DNA of 64,000 nt from Arthrobacter oryzae (GTDB lineage Bacteria > Actinomycetota > Actinomycetes > Actinomycetales > Micrococcaceae): NCBI RefSeq assembly GCF_030812315.1, contig NZ_JAUSSM010000001.1:434001-498000 (forward strand), given 5' to 3'. Shown here piece after piece: positions 1 through 12,354 of the stretch (its first letter is position 1; every line of letters begins with the position of its first letter). Both the position numbers and the translations under genes were made by a program. The notes beneath the pieces are model-generated. The model was not told where the DNA came from, made no database searches, and saw only the letters and a program-made list of their open reading frames with translations.

Positions 1-626
1 GGCGGCTCCTGGACCGTGCTGTCCGGTGGGTGCTCAGCCAAGGCAGCGGCTCCCGGCCGATCTCCGAGATCGTGGGCGAATTCAAACCGCTGATGGATCC
101 GATGCGCGCCCGTCTCCTTGACTACCTGCGCGGAGAGGACCGCGACCGCGTTGCCTCATGGCTCGAAAAGGCCCGCAGCTGGGAACTTCCGGAGGATCTC
201 GCCCACCGCTGGGCCGAACTGTTCGAAAGCTTCGTGCTGCTGGACATCGCCAAGATCGCCCACGCCAACGCGGAGCCGGTGGAAGACATCGCGCACGTCT
301 ACTACACGATATTCGACCGCTTCCATGCGGATTCCCTCCTGGAGCGGATTACAAAGCTTCCGAGGCGGGACCGCTGGCAGGCGCTGGCCCGCGCCGCCCT
401 CCGAGACGACCTCTACTCGACCATTTCGGACATCACGATGTCGGTCCTTGAATCGACGCCGTCCGGAACACCCGCGGAGGACCGTGTCCTGGGCTGGGAA
501 GGCTTGAACGCAGAGCAGCTCGGCCGTGCCAGGAGCATGTTTGACGAGGTGAACTCGCTCGAAGCGGACGATATGGCGTCACTGTCGGTAGCATTGAGGC
601 TCTTGAGGTCAATCGTCCGACGCTAG
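1..626 (+). CDS. NAD-dependent glutamate dehydrogenase (large GDH type), C-terminal end only
   Basis: This is the 3' end of a gene that begins upstream of the window. The reading frame is open from base 3, starting RLLDRAVRWVLSQG, and runs to TAG at 624-626. The LLDRAxRW segment followed by a helical tail (FDRFHADSLLERI, DRWQALARAALRDDLY) is typical of the C-terminus of the very large (about 1600 residue) NAD-specific glutamate dehydrogenases of actinobacteria. These oxidise glutamate to 2-oxoglutarate and ammonia in the cytoplasm. The catalytic domain is not in the window, so identity rests on this C-terminal signature. The GTG at position 30 is an internal valine, not a start. The next gene starts 34 bp downstream on the same strand. 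Confidence 0.8.
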   Translation, partial: RLLDRAVRWVLSQGSGSRPISEIVGEFKPLMDPMRARLLDYLRGEDRDRVASWLEKARSWELPEDLAHRWAELFESFVLLDIAKIAHANAEPVEDIAHVYYTIFDRFHADSLLERITKLPRRDRWQALARAALRDDLYSTISDITMSVLESTPSGTPAEDRVLGWEGLNAEQLGRARSMFDEVNSLEADDMASLSVALRLLRSIVRR

Positions 627-659
627 GGACCCGTCCCAAGCGTCGAATCTGGAGGTGTA

Positions 660-2129
660 GTGGCAATCTTTACGGACCCCATCAGGGAACACGCTGATTT
701 TGGGCCGGGGGATGCCGAATGGCTGCACCTCCTGGTGGGCGACTGGCAAATGGTCGCCGACCTTGCCTTCGCTGACCTTGCTTTGTGGTTTCCGCATCCT
801 GAGTTCGGGTACGTGGCGCTGGCCCACGTCCGCCCCTCCACCACGCATACGGTGTTCCATGCCGACTTCGTGGGGGAGGGGATCAGGTCGGACCTGCAGC
901 CGCTCGTGGATAAGGCCTGGGCCAGCCGGACCATTGAGCGGTCCAGCGAAACCAACTGGAGCAGCGACATGGCGCTCCGGGTTGAAGCTGTCCCCATGGT
1001 CAGGAATGGCCGGACGCTGGCCGTTGTGACAACCCACATGGATCTGTCCAGTTCACGGATGCCTTCCAGACTCGAGCTGACCTACCGCCAATGCGCCTAC
1101 GACCTGCTCCGGATGGGAACACTGGGCCTGTGGCCCGACTTTGCATCGCCCACCGGATCCCGCCGCGGAGCTCCGCGTGTGGGTGACGGCCTCATCCGGC
1201 TCGATGCCGACGGAATCGTGCAGTACGCCAGTCCCAATGGTGTGTCCGCATTCCGGCGCCTCGGGGACGGTGAATCCCTCGAAGGCAGGTCGCTCGCCGA
1301 AGTAACAGCGGGACTGCTGCGGGACCGCCGCATGGTGGACGAAACGCTGCCGCTCGTGGTGACCGGCCGGATGCCGTGGCGCAGCGAAATCGAATCCCGC
1401 GGAGTGAGCCTGTCCCTTCGGGCGATCCCGCTGCGCGACGAACAGCAGAGGTTCGGGGCCCTGGTGCTGTGCCGCGACGTCTCCGAGCTCCGGCGGCGCG
1501 AAATGGAACTCGTGACCAAGGACGCCACGATTCGGGAGATCCATCACCGGGTGAAGAACAACCTGCAGACTGTTGCTGCCCTGTTGAGGATGCAGTCGCG
1601 CCGGATGGTCAGCGATGAAGCCAAGCAGGGTCTCGAGCAGGCCATGCGGCGAGTCGCCACCATTGCCCTTGTCCACGAGACCCTGTCCCAGGGGCTGACG
1701 CAAAGCGTCGACTTCGATGAACTCATCGGCCGCCAGTTCCGGCTGTCTGCCGAAGTCGCCTCGCCGTCCCAGCAGGTCAAGACGGCACGGTCCGGATTGT
1801 TCGGGGAGTTGCCCAGCGATTTCGCTACCCCGCTTGCCCTGGTGATCAACGAACTTGTGACGAACGCCGTCGAACACGGTCTGGAGGGGCGGACCGGAAC
1901 TGTCTGGCTTCTGGCCGACCGTTCGGAGGGCGACGACGGGGACGAGCTCCTGACCGTGACCGTGGCTGATGATGGTGTCGGGTTGCCGGAGACACCCCAT
2001 GTGGAGGGCCTTGGACTGCAGATTGTCCGGACTCTTGTGACCAGTGAACTCGGCGGTAGCATCCAGTGGAAGCCCCGTGAGGGCGGCGGAACCGCTGTGC
2101 AGATTGTCCTGAACCTGCAGAAACGGTAA
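660..2129 (+). CDS. pdtaS: PdtaS-like sensor histidine kinase (GAF-like, PAS, HisKA_2, HATPase)
   Basis: Soluble 489-residue kinase with no membrane segment. Residues 1-140 resemble the N-terminal GAF-like domain of PdtaS and about 180-280 form a PAS domain. The HisKA_2 phospho-acceptor box has adjacent histidines at 295-296 (IREIHHRVKNNLQ). A HATPase domain follows, with N box NELVTNAVEHG near 397-406 and a DDGVGLP G box. The family phosphorylates the ANTAR-type antiterminator PdtaR in a cytosolic two-component system; no pdtaR is in this window. The start is GTG with GGAGGTG just upstream at 651-657. Convergent whiB1 next door matches the mycobacterial arrangement as I recall it, which supports the assignment. 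Confidence 0.88.
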   Translation: MAIFTDPIREHADFGPGDAEWLHLLVGDWQMVADLAFADLALWFPHPEFGYVALAHVRPSTTHTVFHADFVGEGIRSDLQPLVDKAWASRTIERSSETNWSSDMALRVEAVPMVRNGRTLAVVTTHMDLSSSRMPSRLELTYRQCAYDLLRMGTLGLWPDFASPTGSRRGAPRVGDGLIRLDADGIVQYASPNGVSAFRRLGDGESLEGRSLAEVTAGLLRDRRMVDETLPLVVTGRMPWRSEIESRGVSLSLRAIPLRDEQQRFGALVLCRDVSELRRREMELVTKDATIREIHHRVKNNLQTVAALLRMQSRRMVSDEAKQGLEQAMRRVATIALVHETLSQGLTQSVDFDELIGRQFRLSAEVASPSQQVKTARSGLFGELPSDFATPLALVINELVTNAVEHGLEGRTGTVWLLADRSEGDDGDELLTVTVADDGVGLPETPHVEGLGLQIVRTLVTSELGGSIQWKPREGGGTAVQIVLNLQKR

Positions 2130-2154
2130 GCGGGAGGCACAAAGCAGCACCGTT

Positions 2155-2202
2155 AAATACGAAGCGGCCGCGGACTGTTAAGTCCGCGGCCGCTTCGTAT
2201 TT
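2155..2202. terminator. Bidirectional intrinsic terminator between pdtaS and whiB1
   Basis: A perfect 22-bp inverted repeat: left arm 2155-2176, loop GTTA 2177-2180, right arm 2181-2202. The stem is GC-rich (GCGGCCGC core) and ends in AAATAC/GTATTT, so each strand has a short T-rich exit. It lies between the convergent stops of pdtaS (+) and whiB1 (-) and can serve both. Confidence 0.9.
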
Positions 2203-2234
2203 ATCTAAACTTTTCTAAGCCAGGAGCTGTCCGG

Positions 2235-2483
2235 TCAGGAAGCGCGACGTGCGCGTGCGGCACGGCGCTTGAGGGCGCGACGCTCATCCTCGCTCATGCC
2301 GCCCCAAACGCCGGCGTCCTGTCCGGATTCGAGGGCCCACTGGAGGCAGGTGTCCACCACCGGGCAACGGCGGCACACACTTTTGGCTTCCTCGATCTGC
2401 AGGAGAGCAGGCCCGGTGTTTCCTACTGGGAAGAACAGCTCCGGGTCCTTGTCGAGGCACGCTGCGCGGTTACGCCAATCCAT
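2235..2483 (-). CDS. whiB1: WhiB-family iron-sulfur transcriptional regulator, WhiB1-like
   Basis: An 82-residue protein with the full WhiB signature. Four cluster cysteines lie at C9, C37, C40 and C46 (C-X27-C-X2-C-X5-C), followed by the GVWGG turn and a basic C-terminal tail (KRRAARARRAS) that contacts DNA. WhiB1 proteins bind a 4Fe-4S cluster and the primary sigma factor, and in mycobacteria the protein is essential and NO-sensitive; that physiology is inferred here from family membership. Pairing with a convergent PdtaS-type kinase supports WhiB1 rather than another paralogue. The leader upstream contains a hairpin-plus-T-run that could be an attenuator (2551-2578). Confidence 0.93.
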   Translation of the reverse strand: MDWRNRAACLDKDPELFFPVGNTGPALLQIEEAKSVCRRCPVVDTCLQWALESGQDAGVWGGMSEDERRALKRRAARARRAS

Positions 2484-2550
2484 GCTGATCAGTCACTCCA
2501 TTCCTGGGAACTCGTTGAAAGCCGACTTGTGAAAATATTCACTAGAGGCT

Positions 2551-2578
2551 ACATAAGAAAGGGACCCTGCCGGGTCCC
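2551..2578 (-). promoter_or_regulatory. Hairpin with T-rich tail in the whiB1 leader (possible attenuator)
   Basis: On the minus strand a 7-bp stem of GGGACCC against GGGTCCC (2578-2561, loop GGCA) is followed by TTTCTTA (2560-2554), which looks like an intrinsic terminator. It sits about 70 nt upstream of the whiB1 start, and no minus-strand gene ends before it. It may attenuate whiB1 transcription if the promoter lies farther upstream, or simply insulate the gene. The promoter position is not clear. Confidence 0.4.
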
Positions 2579-2724
2579 CTTGGTCATCTGAATTAAGCGT
2601 GTCATGTTAACGCTGTGTAAACAAGGGGTAATCGTCTAAGAAGTGCCTCTTAAGCGTGAGCGATACGTCACATAGGTCGCCAGCGCCCTCCCCGCTAGTC
2701 GACTATGTCCGGTAGGGTGCCAGT

Positions 2725-3231
2725 GTGTCAAGACCCCCAGAGAACCCCTCCGACCTCACTCCTGAGCCCAGCGGGACAGGTTCCGCAGATGGTTCGGATG
2801 CTTCCCCCGGCTCCGTTTCCCGGCGTGTTCCGGCCGCCCGGCCGCGCGCGGTGAGTGCGCTGAGCCTGATCGTCGCGGCTGAAGCAACGGCCCTTCTGGT
2901 GGCAGCGGGCTGGTACGCCATTCAACTGACCACCGGGGCGCCAGTGCTTTCGTTTTGGGGCGCTGTGTTTACACTGGCGCTCCTACTTTCTTTTTCGGCC
3001 TGGCTTTTTGCCGTTGCCCATTTTCTCTTCCGCGGATTCCGCTGGCCCCGGGCTGGGGCGCTGGTTGCCCAGTTGTTTGTGATGACGATCGGATTTCCGA
3101 CGCTTACCGGCGGTTATATTGTGGCTGGCCTTGCCATGCTGGTTCCGGCCGCGGTCGCGTTGGTCCTGCTGTTCAACAAGAGCGTGATCAGCTTTGCTTC
3201 GCGTGCTGGTGGGGCACCCCCCGCCCTGTGA
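2725..3231 (+). CDS. Small integral membrane protein of unknown function (four predicted TM helices)
   Basis: A 168-residue protein with a polar Pro/Ser/Gly-rich N-terminus (about 1-38) and then roughly four hydrophobic segments, near 44-68, 75-100, 108-130 and 132-155. I recognise no catalytic motif. The start is a GTG at 2725. A conserved integral membrane protein of similar size lies near whiB1 and pdtaS in mycobacteria (from memory), so it may belong to the same conserved neighbourhood. Its 3' end overlaps the convergent FHA-FtsK gene by 44 bp, so the two transcripts would be antisense there. Confidence 0.75.
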   Translation: MSRPPENPSDLTPEPSGTGSADGSDASPGSVSRRVPAARPRAVSALSLIVAAEATALLVAAGWYAIQLTTGAPVLSFWGAVFTLALLLSFSAWLFAVAHFLFRGFRWPRAGALVAQLFVMTIGFPTLTGGYIVAGLAMLVPAAVALVLLFNKSVISFASRAGGAPPAL

Positions 3232-6200
3232 CGCCGGCGTCGGAACCAGCTGCCAGTTGCACCGGCACGGCCCGGCCCCCGGAAATGACGACCGCTCTTC
3301 CGGGCGGCGGGCTGGGATCCACTTCAAAACGAACGCCGAAGAAATCGCCGTCCATGATGTTCCGCGGCGCGATCAGGATTCCTGTGCCGTGCCCGCGTGC
3401 GTGTGCCGCCAGCGGCACCCGCTGAACGAGTGTCGGGCTAAACCCGGCGGTGAGCAGTACCGTCCACCCCAGACCATGCAGTTCCACAAGATGCCGGGTG
3501 GCCTCCGGTGTCAGCATGTCGGCATCGTCCACGAGAAGGACCGCGTCCCTGCTGAGTGTGCCGGTTTCAGCGCTCAACAGGATGCGTGCCCAGTAACTGT
3601 CGGCGGCCGCATCGATACCGGGGGAGAGCCACTCGGTCACGTGCGGGTTCAGCTGGGGAAGGGCTGCAAGTAGTGAGCTTTTGCCGGATGATGGACCGCC
3701 CAGAACCGGCAGGACACTTCCCGGCGGAAACCGGACAGTTGCAGGAACGAGTTCGTCGCCGCCGATGCCGATGACGATCTTGCGGTGTTTTGTTCCGCAT
3801 CCGGTGCCAGCACCTGCATCCACGGGTGACGCTGCCGTGCGTGCCTGGACGTCGGACACACTCAGGCGCGGGGGCAGCGCCTCGATCCTGAAAGGCCGGA
3901 TCGCCGGTTCCTTCGGCGATTCTGTCCGGGGCGTTGCCGCCGCGGCTTCTGCATAGAACTGGGCCACCGACCCCGGGCTCCCCGTGAGCGGGCCGAATAC
4001 CAGCGCCCGTCCGCGGATCCGGGCAACGACCGGGATCCGTGGCCACGCCAGTCGGCTCTCTTCGGTAGACCCCTTGGGGAAGAAAGCCCGATTGGGGACG
4101 GCCGCGAAGTACCGCGCCGTCACAACTTCCCGATCCCCGGAAATGAGCACCGTGACGCCTGCCCTTGCGCCGTCGCGGACGATGTCCTGGATCAGGTCTT
4201 CCGCCCAGGCCAGGGGGCCGGCCCGGAACGCAGAGACCCACGAGCCCCAGCCGGTAAGAACCAGGACGAGCTGCGGGGCCCGCGCTTCTGCAGGACGGCT
4301 GAGCCGCAGGGATAGTTCGACGACAATACGTTCCAGGATGCGAACGGCCCGACGCAGTTCATGCGGGCCTGCCACTGCGCCCACACGGGGCTCCGGGCGT
4401 GCGGCGTGGAACGAATTGCAGGCATCCAGGATATAAAGGTGCGATTCCTCGACGTGTTCGATCAGTTGCTGCAGGACCAGGGCCACTGCGTCGTCTGACC
4501 CGCTGCCTGTCCCGCCAACCAGTGCCAGATGGCCATGACCTGAGGGCTGCCACGTTAACCGGGAGATCCGTTGCCGGTCGGGCTCATCCACTAAGCCGAG
4601 CTGGACGGACCAGAGACCGGGAGAGGGGTCGCCCGCATTCACCACCAACGGTTCGGCTTCAGGGTGAATCGCTGTCCCGCCATCGGCCGGGGCCCGGGTC
4701 CCGGGGCGGTAAACCGTCCGGGGCAACGGTGCGGCCACGGGGCGGTGCGGAGCCGTGCCTCCCATGCCGTTCCAAAGTTCCACGATCGATTCAATAATGG
4801 GGGCTGCAGCCTGCGCCGGAGACGGCTGCAGCCCGGGGTCCGGTTGCCCCTGAGGTTCCCTTGCGGCGTCCCCCAGCGCCTCGGCGGTCAGGCGGACCCT
4901 GACACCGGACGCGGTGAGCCCAGCTGGAGCACCGGTCAGCGACGCCGTCTGGAACTCGACCGGGTCTTCCGTCCCGCGGGCGAGGTACGCGCGCCCGGGA
5001 TTGGCCACCGCAATGCCGGCGGCGACCCTGGAATTGATGATGTCGACCGATTCCATCTCAGACTGGACCCGCAGCGCAATGCTGGTGGTGACGTTCGCGC
5101 GGATGTCCGCGGTGAGGGCGCCCTGGGGTCGCTGCGTGGCCATGATCAGGTGTATGCCCAGCGACCGTCCGATGGCCGCGATCCGCATCAGTTCCGCCAG
5201 TGCTTCGGGGGCGTCTTCGACGAGCATGCGGAATTCGTCGATAACGAGGACCAGATGGGGGAGCGGACCGCCCGCGGCACCCGCCGCCCTGTAGCCAGCC
5301 AGGTCCGGAGCCTGAACGGCGGACAGCAATTCCTCCCTGCGCCGGATTTCGGCGCGCAGGGAAATCAGCGAGCGGTCCAGTTCATCCCGCGTGAGGTCTG
5401 TGAGCATCCCCACGCAATGAGGCAGGCCCGTCAGCGGTCCCAGGCCCGATCCGCCCTTGAAATCAAGAAAGAGCATGTTGATCCGGTCCGGCGGGTAGCT
5501 AAGCGCCAGCCCGGCCGCCAGGCTCCGGAGGAGTTCGGATTTTCCGGAACCGGTGGTTCCCGCCACCAGCAGATGCGGACCGTCCGATTCAAGGTCGAGC
5601 ATGCGGGGTCCTTGTTCTGCCATTCCGATGGGTACTGCCAGGCCGGGCGCCCGGCGTCCCATAAGCCAGCGGACCGACGTGTCCGCTGCCGACGCCGGCA
5701 GGACATCGGCCAGTGAACAATTCAGCGGCACTGCCGGTTGGGTAGCCGGGCGGCGTTCAAGCGCCGGTGCCATGTCCCGGCAGTACCGGTCGAACACGCG
5801 CTCCGGAACAAGGTCAGGGAGGAAGTCTTTCGCGGAGTCCGCGGCGCAGAGCCGGGCGGCGTTTCTGCCGAGTTCGATGACTGCGCCCGCCTCCGCGGAG
5901 CCATCCCGGGTGCAGTCAAGAACGTGCCAGCCCCGGCGGATTGCGGTGCCAGCCAGACCGGAAAATCCCGCCTCATCGTCGACGCCATCAATCAGCATCA
6001 GCACGCCCCGGTCCCGGCTCCGGTCGATGCCGCGGTCCAGTAGCTCGGCCGTCGTTGTCGCATTCGACGACAGCGACACCGGGGTGAGATAGCGGGCCGC
6101 CAACGGCAGGAACCCGGGCCGGCCGTGCAGCAGGATCCGCGTCCGTGCCGCATTCCCGTCGCTTGTGAGCTGCATGACCATGAACCGGATAAGGCCGGCG

Positions 6201-7279
6201 ACGTCCTGCCTGGGCCCGCGGACAAATGTCAGGTCTGAAAGATGCAGGATGAACGGCAGGCGGCCGGCCGCGGGTGGCTCGAAGTCAGGGTCGGCGGGGT
6301 CCAGGCTGATGTTTGCCTGCTGATCCGCCAGCCCGAGGCGCAGCCCAGGATGGTCCGGCGCGGCAGTTTCTCCTGGCCGGACAGCGTGTTCCGGATATCC
6401 CCTGAGGACGAGCGCGGCGGCGGATGGTGCGGACCGGCGTCGTCGTTCCTTGTCTTCTTCAACGGCGGCGGCCACCGATGCCTTGAGCCGGCGGCGCTGG
6501 CGGCGGCCAGCCACCAAGGGAACGAGCACGGAAACGGCAGAAACCGCCGTGAAGGCCAGGAACATCCACATTCCGGTGATCACGGCGAGGCCCACGCCGA
6601 TGAGCAGCGGCAGCGCCGCGGTGAGAAGCAGAACGCCCCGGTTGCCGCCGTCGGCCTTGTGCGGGACCTTCAAGGGCTCCTTGACGCTGGATCCGGAAGC
6701 TTCCCACTCGGTGATCTGTCCTGCGGGGGGAGGGCCAAAGACGATGGACAGCGTTGAATTGCCACAACTGATCAGCGAATTTGTCGAAACGGCGGAGCGG
6801 CCTACCTTCTTCCCGTCCACGAGGGTTCCGTTGGCGCTGCCAAGGTCCGTGATGGTGATCGCAGTGTCCGTCACGTCGAGCCGGGCATGCTCGCGGGAGA
6901 GGGCAGCATCCGGCAGGGCGATTTCAGTTCCGCTCCGGCCGATCCGATACCTGCCGCGCCGCAGGGGCAGTACAGTCCCGGCGGCGGGTCCGCTGTGTAC
7001 GGCGATCAGCAGGCCGGCGTCCGTGCCGTCGCCGGGTTCCGACGGACGATCTCCCTCACCGTCCACGATGACCGCCCCGGTAACAAACGGAGGAACGCCG
7101 ACGGCCAGACCGGACAAGGGCACCCCCTGTACGGTCAGTTCCCCTGCACCGTATTGCTCCGCGATGGCTTGCTGCACCAGGAGGCCAGCTGCTCCATGCC
7201 CGGCCTCAATAGTGAGTTCGAGCTGCGGGCCAGGGCTGCCGGCATGGGGTCCGCGAACCAGCGTGCAGTGGAGCGTCAT
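3188..7279 (-). CDS. FHA and FtsK/SpoIIIE-domain ATPase, EccC/EssC-like (type VII secretion type)
   Basis: A 1363-residue protein. An FHA domain lies at about 90-180 (GRS 114-116, SREH 128-131, NG 150-151). Two membrane helices follow at about 215-258, then tandem FtsK-like ATPase modules. Module 1 has Walker A GTTGSGKS (574-581) and Walker B LVLVIDEF (676-683). Module 2 has a degenerate P-loop, GGTGSGSDD, without the lysine. Module 3 has an intact GGPSSGKSS. FHA, two TM segments and repeated FtsK domains resemble EssC and EccC, the motor ATPases of type VII secretion. No WXG100 substrate, EccB, EccD, EccE or mycosin gene is nearby, so it is an orphan here and its partners are unknown. It overlaps the convergent membrane-protein gene by 44 bp. 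Confidence 0.85.
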   Translation of the reverse strand: MTLHCTLVRGPHAGSPGPQLELTIEAGHGAAGLLVQQAIAEQYGAGELTVQGVPLSGLAVGVPPFVTGAVIVDGEGDRPSEPGDGTDAGLLIAVHSGPAAGTVLPLRRGRYRIGRSGTEIALPDAALSREHARLDVTDTAITITDLGSANGTLVDGKKVGRSAVSTNSLISCGNSTLSIVFGPPPAGQITEWEASGSSVKEPLKVPHKADGGNRGVLLLTAALPLLIGVGLAVITGMWMFLAFTAVSAVSVLVPLVAGRRQRRRLKASVAAAVEEDKERRRRSAPSAAALVLRGYPEHAVRPGETAAPDHPGLRLGLADQQANISLDPADPDFEPPAAGRLPFILHLSDLTFVRGPRQDVAGLIRFMVMQLTSDGNAARTRILLHGRPGFLPLAARYLTPVSLSSNATTTAELLDRGIDRSRDRGVLMLIDGVDDEAGFSGLAGTAIRRGWHVLDCTRDGSAEAGAVIELGRNAARLCAADSAKDFLPDLVPERVFDRYCRDMAPALERRPATQPAVPLNCSLADVLPASAADTSVRWLMGRRAPGLAVPIGMAEQGPRMLDLESDGPHLLVAGTTGSGKSELLRSLAAGLALSYPPDRINMLFLDFKGGSGLGPLTGLPHCVGMLTDLTRDELDRSLISLRAEIRRREELLSAVQAPDLAGYRAAGAAGGPLPHLVLVIDEFRMLVEDAPEALAELMRIAAIGRSLGIHLIMATQRPQGALTADIRANVTTSIALRVQSEMESVDIINSRVAAGIAVANPGRAYLARGTEDPVEFQTASLTGAPAGLTASGVRVRLTAEALGDAAREPQGQPDPGLQPSPAQAAAPIIESIVELWNGMGGTAPHRPVAAPLPRTVYRPGTRAPADGGTAIHPEAEPLVVNAGDPSPGLWSVQLGLVDEPDRQRISRLTWQPSGHGHLALVGGTGSGSDDAVALVLQQLIEHVEESHLYILDACNSFHAARPEPRVGAVAGPHELRRAVRILERIVVELSLRLSRPAEARAPQLVLVLTGWGSWVSAFRAGPLAWAEDLIQDIVRDGARAGVTVLISGDREVVTARYFAAVPNRAFFPKGSTEESRLAWPRIPVVARIRGRALVFGPLTGSPGSVAQFYAEAAAATPRTESPKEPAIRPFRIEALPPRLSVSDVQARTAASPVDAGAGTGCGTKHRKIVIGIGGDELVPATVRFPPGSVLPVLGGPSSGKSSLLAALPQLNPHVTEWLSPGIDAAADSYWARILLSAETGTLSRDAVLLVDDADMLTPEATRHLVELHGLGWTVLLTAGFSPTLVQRVPLAAHARGHGTGILIAPRNIMDGDFFGVRFEVDPSPPPGRAVVISGGRAVPVQLAAGSDAGVTGRGVPHQHAKQS

Positions 7280-7318
7280 CGGGAACTTTCCCTTGGGAAG
7301 GAGTCGGTTTCTGCCTAA

Positions 7319-10673
<3,355 letters not shown>

Positions 10674-10677
<4 letters not shown>

Positions 10678-11555
10678 GTGGGACCAGTCCTGCAGAACTA
10701 ACCACGCCCGGTTTGGGCGGCGGCCTGCGCGATCTCCGCCAGTCGAGCTTCCTGCTGAAACTCTTGGTCCGCAAGGAACTCAAGGTCCGCTACCGCGGTT
10801 CCGTTCTTGGCCTCCTGTGGTCCTACGTGAAGCCCGGCGTGCAGTTCATCGTTTTCTATGTGGCTTTGGGGGTCTTCCTCGGACTGGAGCGCAGTCCGAG
10901 GAACCCCGAGGGGCTTTCAAATTACGCCGTATACCTTTTTTCGGGCATCGTCCTGATCAACTTCTTCTCCGAGGCGTTGGGTAATGCGGCGAGGTCGATA
11001 GTCAACAACGGAAACCTGATCAAGAAGATTTATCTTCCCCGCGAACTGTTCCCCGTGGCGTCCGTGTGGGTTTCAGGTGTCCACTTCTTCCCGCAACTAG
11101 TAGTGCTGGTGGCTGGCTGCCTCGTCGCAGGATGGCATCCGAACGGGTTGCAGCTCCTCGCCGCGGTCGCAGGCTTTGTGATTGTCGGCCTGCTGGCAAC
11201 CGGCCTGGGACTGTTGTTTGGCGCAGCAAACGTCTATTTCCGCGACTCCGAAAACCTGGTGGACATGCTGCTGATGGTGGCCACTTGGGCGTCGCCGGTG
11301 ATGTACGCCTGGACCATGGTGCAGGAAAAGCTGGGAGCCACGGCTTTCGCCGTCTACCAGGCCAACCCGGTGACAATCGGCGTCGAACTCTTCCACTATG
11401 CCTTCTGGTTCCCAACGACGGACGGGTCCGCGGCCATACCTCCGAATCTGTTCAGCCTCTGGACACCCGTGGGCCTGGCAATTGCCCTGTTGGTCCTGGT
11501 CCTGGGCCAATTCACCTTTCGGCGGCTCGAGGGCCGCTTCGCCCAGGAGCTGTGA
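10674..11555 (+). CDS. wzm: ABC-2 type polysaccharide exporter, permease subunit
   Basis: A 293-residue membrane protein of the ABC-2 permease family used for O-antigen, teichoic acid and galactan export. The N-terminal LLKLLVRKELKVRYRGSVLG amphipathic segment is the family hallmark, followed by about six membrane helices. The GTG start overlaps the stop of the preceding galactofuranosyltransferase, and the ATPase gene starts immediately after its stop. This order (glf, glfT2, permease, ATPase) suggests the exporter flips the galactofuranose-containing glycan, as the Wzm-Wzt pair does for mycobacterial galactan. Confidence 0.9.
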
Positions 11556-12281
11556 GTGGTCAACGCAATCGAAGTCTCTGACATCAGCAAGCAGTTTGTG
11601 CTGCGGCATACCCGGTCCATCAAGGAAGCCGTCGTCTGGCTCGCCAAGGGACGGAAGGGCGACCTGTCCGAGAAGTTCCACGCCTTGAAGAACGTCTCGG
11701 TGGATGTGAAGACGGGCGAGACGGTCGCCCTTCTGGGACTGAACGGCTCCGGCAAATCCACGCTTCTCAAGCACATTTCAGGCGTGATGTTGCCGGACTC
11801 CGGCACGGTACGGACGCGGGGCCGCGTAGCGGGACTGATTGAGGTGGGGGCGGGCTTCCACCCGGATCTTTCCGGGCGCGACAACGTCTACCTCAACGGT
11901 GCCATCCTGGGCATGACCGAGCAGCAGGTCAACGAACGCTTCGACGACATCGTCGAGTTTTCCGAGATCGGCCAGTTCATCGACACCGAGGTCAAGTTCT
12001 ACTCCTCTGGTATGTACCTGAGGCTGGCGTTCTCCGTCGCCGTCCACACGGATCCGGAAGTGTTCCTCATCGACGAGATCCTCGCTGTAGGTGACGAGCC
12101 TTTCCAGCGGAAATGCATCGAGAAGATTCAGGAACTGGCGCGGAACGGTAAGACTCTCGTCGTGGTCAGCCATGATCTCGACCTGGTCTCCCGCATCTGT
12201 GCCCGCGGCATTTTGCTGGAGCATGGCAACGTAAAGTTCGACGGTTCGATTCACGACGCCGTGGCGCTGCTGCGGTCCTAG
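11556..12281 (+). CDS. wzt: ABC-2 type polysaccharide exporter, ATP-binding subunit
   Basis: A 241-residue ATPase with Walker A GLNGSGKS (61-68), the degenerate signature SSGMYLR (about 150-156) typical of polysaccharide exporters (RfbB/Wzt/TagH type), and Walker B VFLIDE (169-174) followed by AVGDE. It ends shortly after the ATPase fold and lacks the C-terminal carbohydrate-binding domain of some Wzt proteins, so it probably does not recognise a terminal cap. The GTG start directly follows the permease stop. Together they form one transporter. Confidence 0.93.
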   Translation: MVNAIEVSDISKQFVLRHTRSIKEAVVWLAKGRKGDLSEKFHALKNVSVDVKTGETVALLGLNGSGKSTLLKHISGVMLPDSGTVRTRGRVAGLIEVGAGFHPDLSGRDNVYLNGAILGMTEQQVNERFDDIVEFSEIGQFIDTEVKFYSSGMYLRLAFSVAVHTDPEVFLIDEILAVGDEPFQRKCIEKIQELARNGKTLVVVSHDLDLVSRICARGILLEHGNVKFDGSIHDAVALLRS

Positions 12282-12354
12282 CGGCATCGCTCCTTCGGGA
12301 GGGTTCGTCCAGCAACGGAGCGGACAACTGTCGCTCTCAACCGAAGGGATAGTT

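Noticed and set aside
2656..2671. Possible CRP-type site GTGA-N8-TCAC between whiB1 and the membrane-protein gene
   Set aside because: The spacing is 8 bp, not the 6 bp of CRP sites, and the inner bases are not symmetric.
12240..12256. Sequence resembling a tRNA T-loop (GGTTCGATTC)
   Set aside because: It is inside the wzt coding sequence, with no acceptor stem or anticodon arm around it.
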